From contig DAOUBK010000083.1 of NCBI GenBank assembly GCA_034432635.1, positions 1-64,000 of the forward strand: a stretch of DNA of 64,000 nt, in the 5' to 3' direction. The notes beneath the pieces are model-generated. The model was not told the DNA's origin. It saw only the letters and a list, made by a program, of their open reading frames with translations, and did no database searches. This stretch comes from Roseiflexus sp034432635 (GTDB taxonomy: Bacteria > Chloroflexota > Chloroflexia > Chloroflexales > Roseiflexaceae). Shown here one piece after another: positions 61,743-64,000 of the stretch. Within the stretch, counting starts at the first letter, position 1; every line of letters begins with the position of its first letter. The position numbers were made by a program, and so were the translations under genes.

Positions 61743-63271
61743 AGCGTTTCTGACTCCAACCCATCGAGTGCAGTATGCACCGGCGCCAGCGCCGGCGCAA
61801 GGCGTAGAAACGCTCTACGGTAGATGCGTTCATACTGCGTGTGTGCCACATCATTGGGTACCACAGTGCGCTCGCGTATCTGCAATGCACCAACCGCCTC
61901 GTCCTCGTCACGATAGACGCCCGCAGCGATCCCGCCGAGCAGCGCAGCGCCCAGCGCAACGCTTTCGTCCATATCCAGCACCTGTAGAGGACGCCCAAGC
62001 ACATCCGCCTTAATGCCGAGCCAGACTGGCAGGCGCGTCCCGCCGCCGATCACCCGGATCGTTGCAGCGTGTATCCCAAGCATACCCTCGATGTGCTCCA
62101 GCATATGACGCCATTCGAATGCCAGACCTTCATAGACCGCTCGCGCCAGTGCCGCTCGCCCGCTACCGGTAGTCAAGCCCGCAAAAGCGCCACGTTCACC
62201 GGCGCTCAGATGGGGCAGAAAGAGCACGCCCATACTGCCAGGCGGCGTCGCAGTTGCCAGAGTTTCCACCTCGGCAGACGCCTCAAGCAGTGGCGCTCCC
62301 GGCGCAATCAACCCACGCAGCCAATCGACCGCTGCGCCGCTGCTAAACAATCCATCCATCGCATAGTACCGGTCACGCGCCGCATGCATCCCAAAGGTCA
62401 CGTGCGTCCAGGAAGCGGTATTGGCGACAAACAGGCGCTCATCGAGCGGGATGTCGTCGAGTGGCAGAAACGTTGCTTCCGCCGTTCCCATTGAGTCGAG
62501 GCAATCACCCTGGCGACGCACATTGGCTGCCAGTGCGCCACATACATGGTCGTGCCCACCGGCGCCGACGATCGTTCCCCGTGATAGACCGGTGACCGCT
62601 GCTGCCGAGGGGGTGACCTCACCAATGCGCGTGCCGCTTGCAACTAGTTCAGGCAGCAGATCACCCCGCACCCCAGCGCTATCGACCAGCGCACTCGACC
62701 AGCGGCGTGCGCGCAGATCGAATAGCATACTGCGCGACGCGAGTGAATAATCGGTTGCACGCGCGCCACACAGGCGAAAAGCGATATAATCGGCAATATG
62801 CAGCCACGTCGTCGCCGCAGCATATCCTTCAGCCGCATGGTCACGTAACCACTGCAATTTGAACACGCCGTAAATTGGCACCGGCAGCATACCGGTCAGG
62901 CGAAACGTTTCGAGCGGATCACCCTGCACATTCCAGCGCTGTACATAAGGTGCGGTGCGACGGTCGTACCAGGCAATCACTGGTGCAACCGGTGCACCGT
63001 GCGCGTCAATCAGCACCCCCGCCTCGCCCACGCTTGCCACTGCCAGACCGCGCACTCGTTGCGGATTGTCGAGCGGCGCCAGGGCACGGCGGATGACATC
63101 GACCACCGCCTGCCAGAGTATGTGGGGATCGTGGTCTGCCCACCCCGGATGCGGTCGTTCGACCGGCGTGGCAGTGCTGGCGGCGGAAACGCAGACACCG
63201 CGGAGGTCGAACACCAGCGCTTTGATGTTGGTCGTGCCAACATCGATCCCGAGCAAAAGATCGTCAGTCAT
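61739..63271 (-). CDS. FGGY-family sugar kinase (xylulokinase/gluconokinase-like)
   Basis: 510 residues from ATG 63271. The actin-like fold has LLLGIDVGTTNIKALVFDLR, AGGHDHVCGALAANVRRQGD, MGVLFLPHLSAGERGAFAGL, and the FGGY second motif VIGGGTRLPVWLGIKADVLG, then PLQVLDMDESVALGAALLGG. The family phosphorylates pentoses, gluconate or polyols; the exact sugar cannot be told from sequence. It heads a minus-strand unit FGGY-DUF952-MntR. Confidence 0.9.
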   Translation of the reverse strand: MTDDLLLGIDVGTTNIKALVFDLRGVCVSAASTATPVERPHPGWADHDPHILWQAVVDVIRRALAPLDNPQRVRGLAVASVGEAGVLIDAHGAPVAPVIAWYDRRTAPYVQRWNVQGDPLETFRLTGMLPVPIYGVFKLQWLRDHAAEGYAAATTWLHIADYIAFRLCGARATDYSLASRSMLFDLRARRWSSALVDSAGVRGDLLPELVASGTRIGEVTPSAAAVTGLSRGTIVGAGGHDHVCGALAANVRRQGDCLDSMGTAEATFLPLDDIPLDERLFVANTASWTHVTFGMHAARDRYYAMDGLFSSGAAVDWLRGLIAPGAPLLEASAEVETLATATPPGSMGVLFLPHLSAGERGAFAGLTTGSGRAALARAVYEGLAFEWRHMLEHIEGMLGIHAATIRVIGGGTRLPVWLGIKADVLGRPLQVLDMDESVALGAALLGGIAAGVYRDEDEAVGALQIRERTVVPNDVAHTQYERIYRRAFLRLAPALAPVHTALDGLESETL

Positions 63272-63331
63272 ATGGTTCAATCATACGGAGCAGTGAATAA
63301 ATCATAACACAACCATGCTATGACGAAAATA

Positions 63332-63361
63332 GCAATGCCGGATGACATCATCCGGCATTGC
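63332..63361 (-). terminator. Rho-independent terminator of the FabG-like gene
   Basis: A perfect 14-bp stem (63332-63345 and 63348-63361) closes on a 2-base centre. On the minus strand it is followed by TATTTTCG. It lies 39 bp after the FabG-like stop codon and before the FGGY gene. Confidence 0.8.
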
Positions 63362-63399
63362 TCACAGAAAGGGGCTGGAAACCGTGCAAGGGCGGCAAT

Positions 63400-64000
63400 C
63401 TACCAGAGCAAGCCGCCGTCCACCTGAATAACCGAACCGGTCATAAAGCTCGATTCATCCGACGCGAGGAAGACATACACGGCGGCGACCTCTTCCGGTT
63501 TACCGAGGCGGCGCAGTGGCGTGCGTTCACAGACCGTCTGGATCACCTTCTCCGGGATGGTCGTAATCATCTCGGTAGCGATGAATCCCGGCGTCACCGC
63601 ATTGACGCGCACACCCGATGGACCGAGTTCCCGTGCCCAGGTTTTGGTCATGGCAATGACGCCGCCCTTGGTTGCGGCATAGTTCGACTGACCAAAGTTG
63701 CCGTACAGCCCGACGATGGAACTGACATTGATGATCGAGCCGCTTCCCTGGGCGCTCATGTGCGGCGCAACGGCGCGTGCACACAACCAGACGCCTTTGA
63801 GATTGACGTCGATCACGGCATCCCACTGCTGCTCGGTCATTTTGACCAGGCGAGCGTCGCGCGTAATACCGGCATTGTTGAGCAGCACATCGATCCGACC
63901 ACCCCACGCCAGCACCGTCTCGACCATCGACTCCACCGACGCTGCCTGAGAGACATCGGCCTGGACGGCAATTGCCCTGCCGTCCAGCCTGGTAATCTCA
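63400..64000 (-). CDS. 3-Oxoacyl-ACP reductase FabG-like SDR, N terminus outside the window
   Basis: About 200 C-terminal residues of a short-chain dehydrogenase are visible: DVSQAASVESMVETVLAWGG, DVLLNNAGITRDARLVKMTE, the catalytic Ser (IINVSSIVGLYGNFGQSNYA) and Tyr/Lys (YAATKGG), GVRVNAVTPGFIATEMITTI, and the end SFMTGSVIQVDGGLLW. This matches FabG, which reduces 3-oxoacyl-ACP with NADPH, although related acetoacetyl-CoA reductases are hard to exclude. The glycine-rich cofactor motif lies beyond 64000. Confidence 0.88.
   Translation of the reverse strand, partial: EITRLDGRAIAVQADVSQAASVESMVETVLAWGGRIDVLLNNAGITRDARLVKMTEQQWDAVIDVNLKGVWLCARAVAPHMSAQGSGSIINVSSIVGLYGNFGQSNYAATKGGVIAMTKTWARELGPSGVRVNAVTPGFIATEMITTIPEKVIQTVCERTPLRRLGKPEEVAAVYVFLASDESSFMTGSVIQVDGGLLW

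Noticed and set aside
1..64000. TAG recoded as an amino acid
   Set aside because: Several intact genes use TAG as their normal stop (the WecA-like, LCP, DUF155 and M20 genes), and most interrupted genes also carry frameshifts.
1..64000. CRISPR array, rRNA or tRNA genes
   Set aside because: No regularly spaced repeats with unique spacers, and no rRNA- or tRNA-like segments were recognised by eye; a covariance search would be decisive for tRNA.

Overview
The window looks like chromosome of a GC-rich, filamentous-anoxygenic-phototroph-type member of Chloroflexota, most like Roseiflexus. This is a judgement from gene content and recalled protein resemblance, not from a search. Pointers are a FeoB split into separate G-protein and permease genes, an ADP-forming acyl-CoA synthetase, envelope genes without an LPS locus, Pro/Thr-rich extracytoplasmic linkers, and many dispersed hairpin repeats. 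I saw no rRNA, tRNA or CRISPR array.

Region 1 (1-6.4 kb) is largely a gene graveyard. It holds the tail of a cut gene, a frameshifted secreted Pro-rich protein, two minus-strand gene remnants, a NarL-type two-component system broken by frameshifts, a nonsense codon and a large in-frame deletion, two intact paralogous membrane proteins (3.5-5.6 kb), and a decayed HEPN/MNT toxin-antitoxin pair. Region 2 (6.4-15.8 kb) has RtcB, an iron-uptake operon (membrane-anchored DtxR/FeoA fusion, FeoB G domain, FeoB permease) behind a DtxR-type iron box, a dead type II restriction-modification system, NAD-dependent DNA ligase and an alpha/beta hydrolase. Region 3 (15.8-17.7 kb) is a shattered IS4-like transposase flanked by dispersed repeats.

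Region 4 (17.7-31.7 kb) carries envelope and metabolic genes: GT2 glycosyltransferase, LytR-CpsA-Psr protein with a zinc-finger N terminus, an aldo/keto reductase killed by one amber codon, thioesterase, DDAH-like hydrolase plus M20 deacylase, BioY, a WecA/TagO-type transferase, a DUF155/RMD1 protein, a VOC dioxygenase and a KefB-type antiporter. Region 5 (31.7-34.8 kb) has a second decayed MNT/HEPN pair, then an ECF sigma/anti-sigma pair and repeats.

Region 6 (34.8-52.2 kb) is mostly minus-strand housekeeping: enolase, a DRTGG P-loop protein with an ADP-forming acyl-CoA synthetase, methyltransferase-leuS, a lower-GC GT-C-like membrane protein, PRPP synthetase, an EF-G-like GTPase and FolC. 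On the plus strand it has an intact aldo/keto reductase and a PD-(D/E)XK-like protein. Region 7 (52.3-64 kb) has a molybdopterin oxidoreductase overlapping aroK, a lipoprotein and aroB; then a PP2C phosphatase and mutL; then minus-strand FGGY kinase, DUF952 and an MntR-like regulator; and finally a FabG-like reductase cut by the window end.

The striking theme is selective decay of defence and stress modules (restriction-modification, two HEPN/MNT pairs, a two-component system, a transposase) beside intact core genes, with repeats filling the gaps. The most unusual intact arrangement is the iron operon, where FeoA appears only as part of a membrane-tethered DtxR-type regulator.
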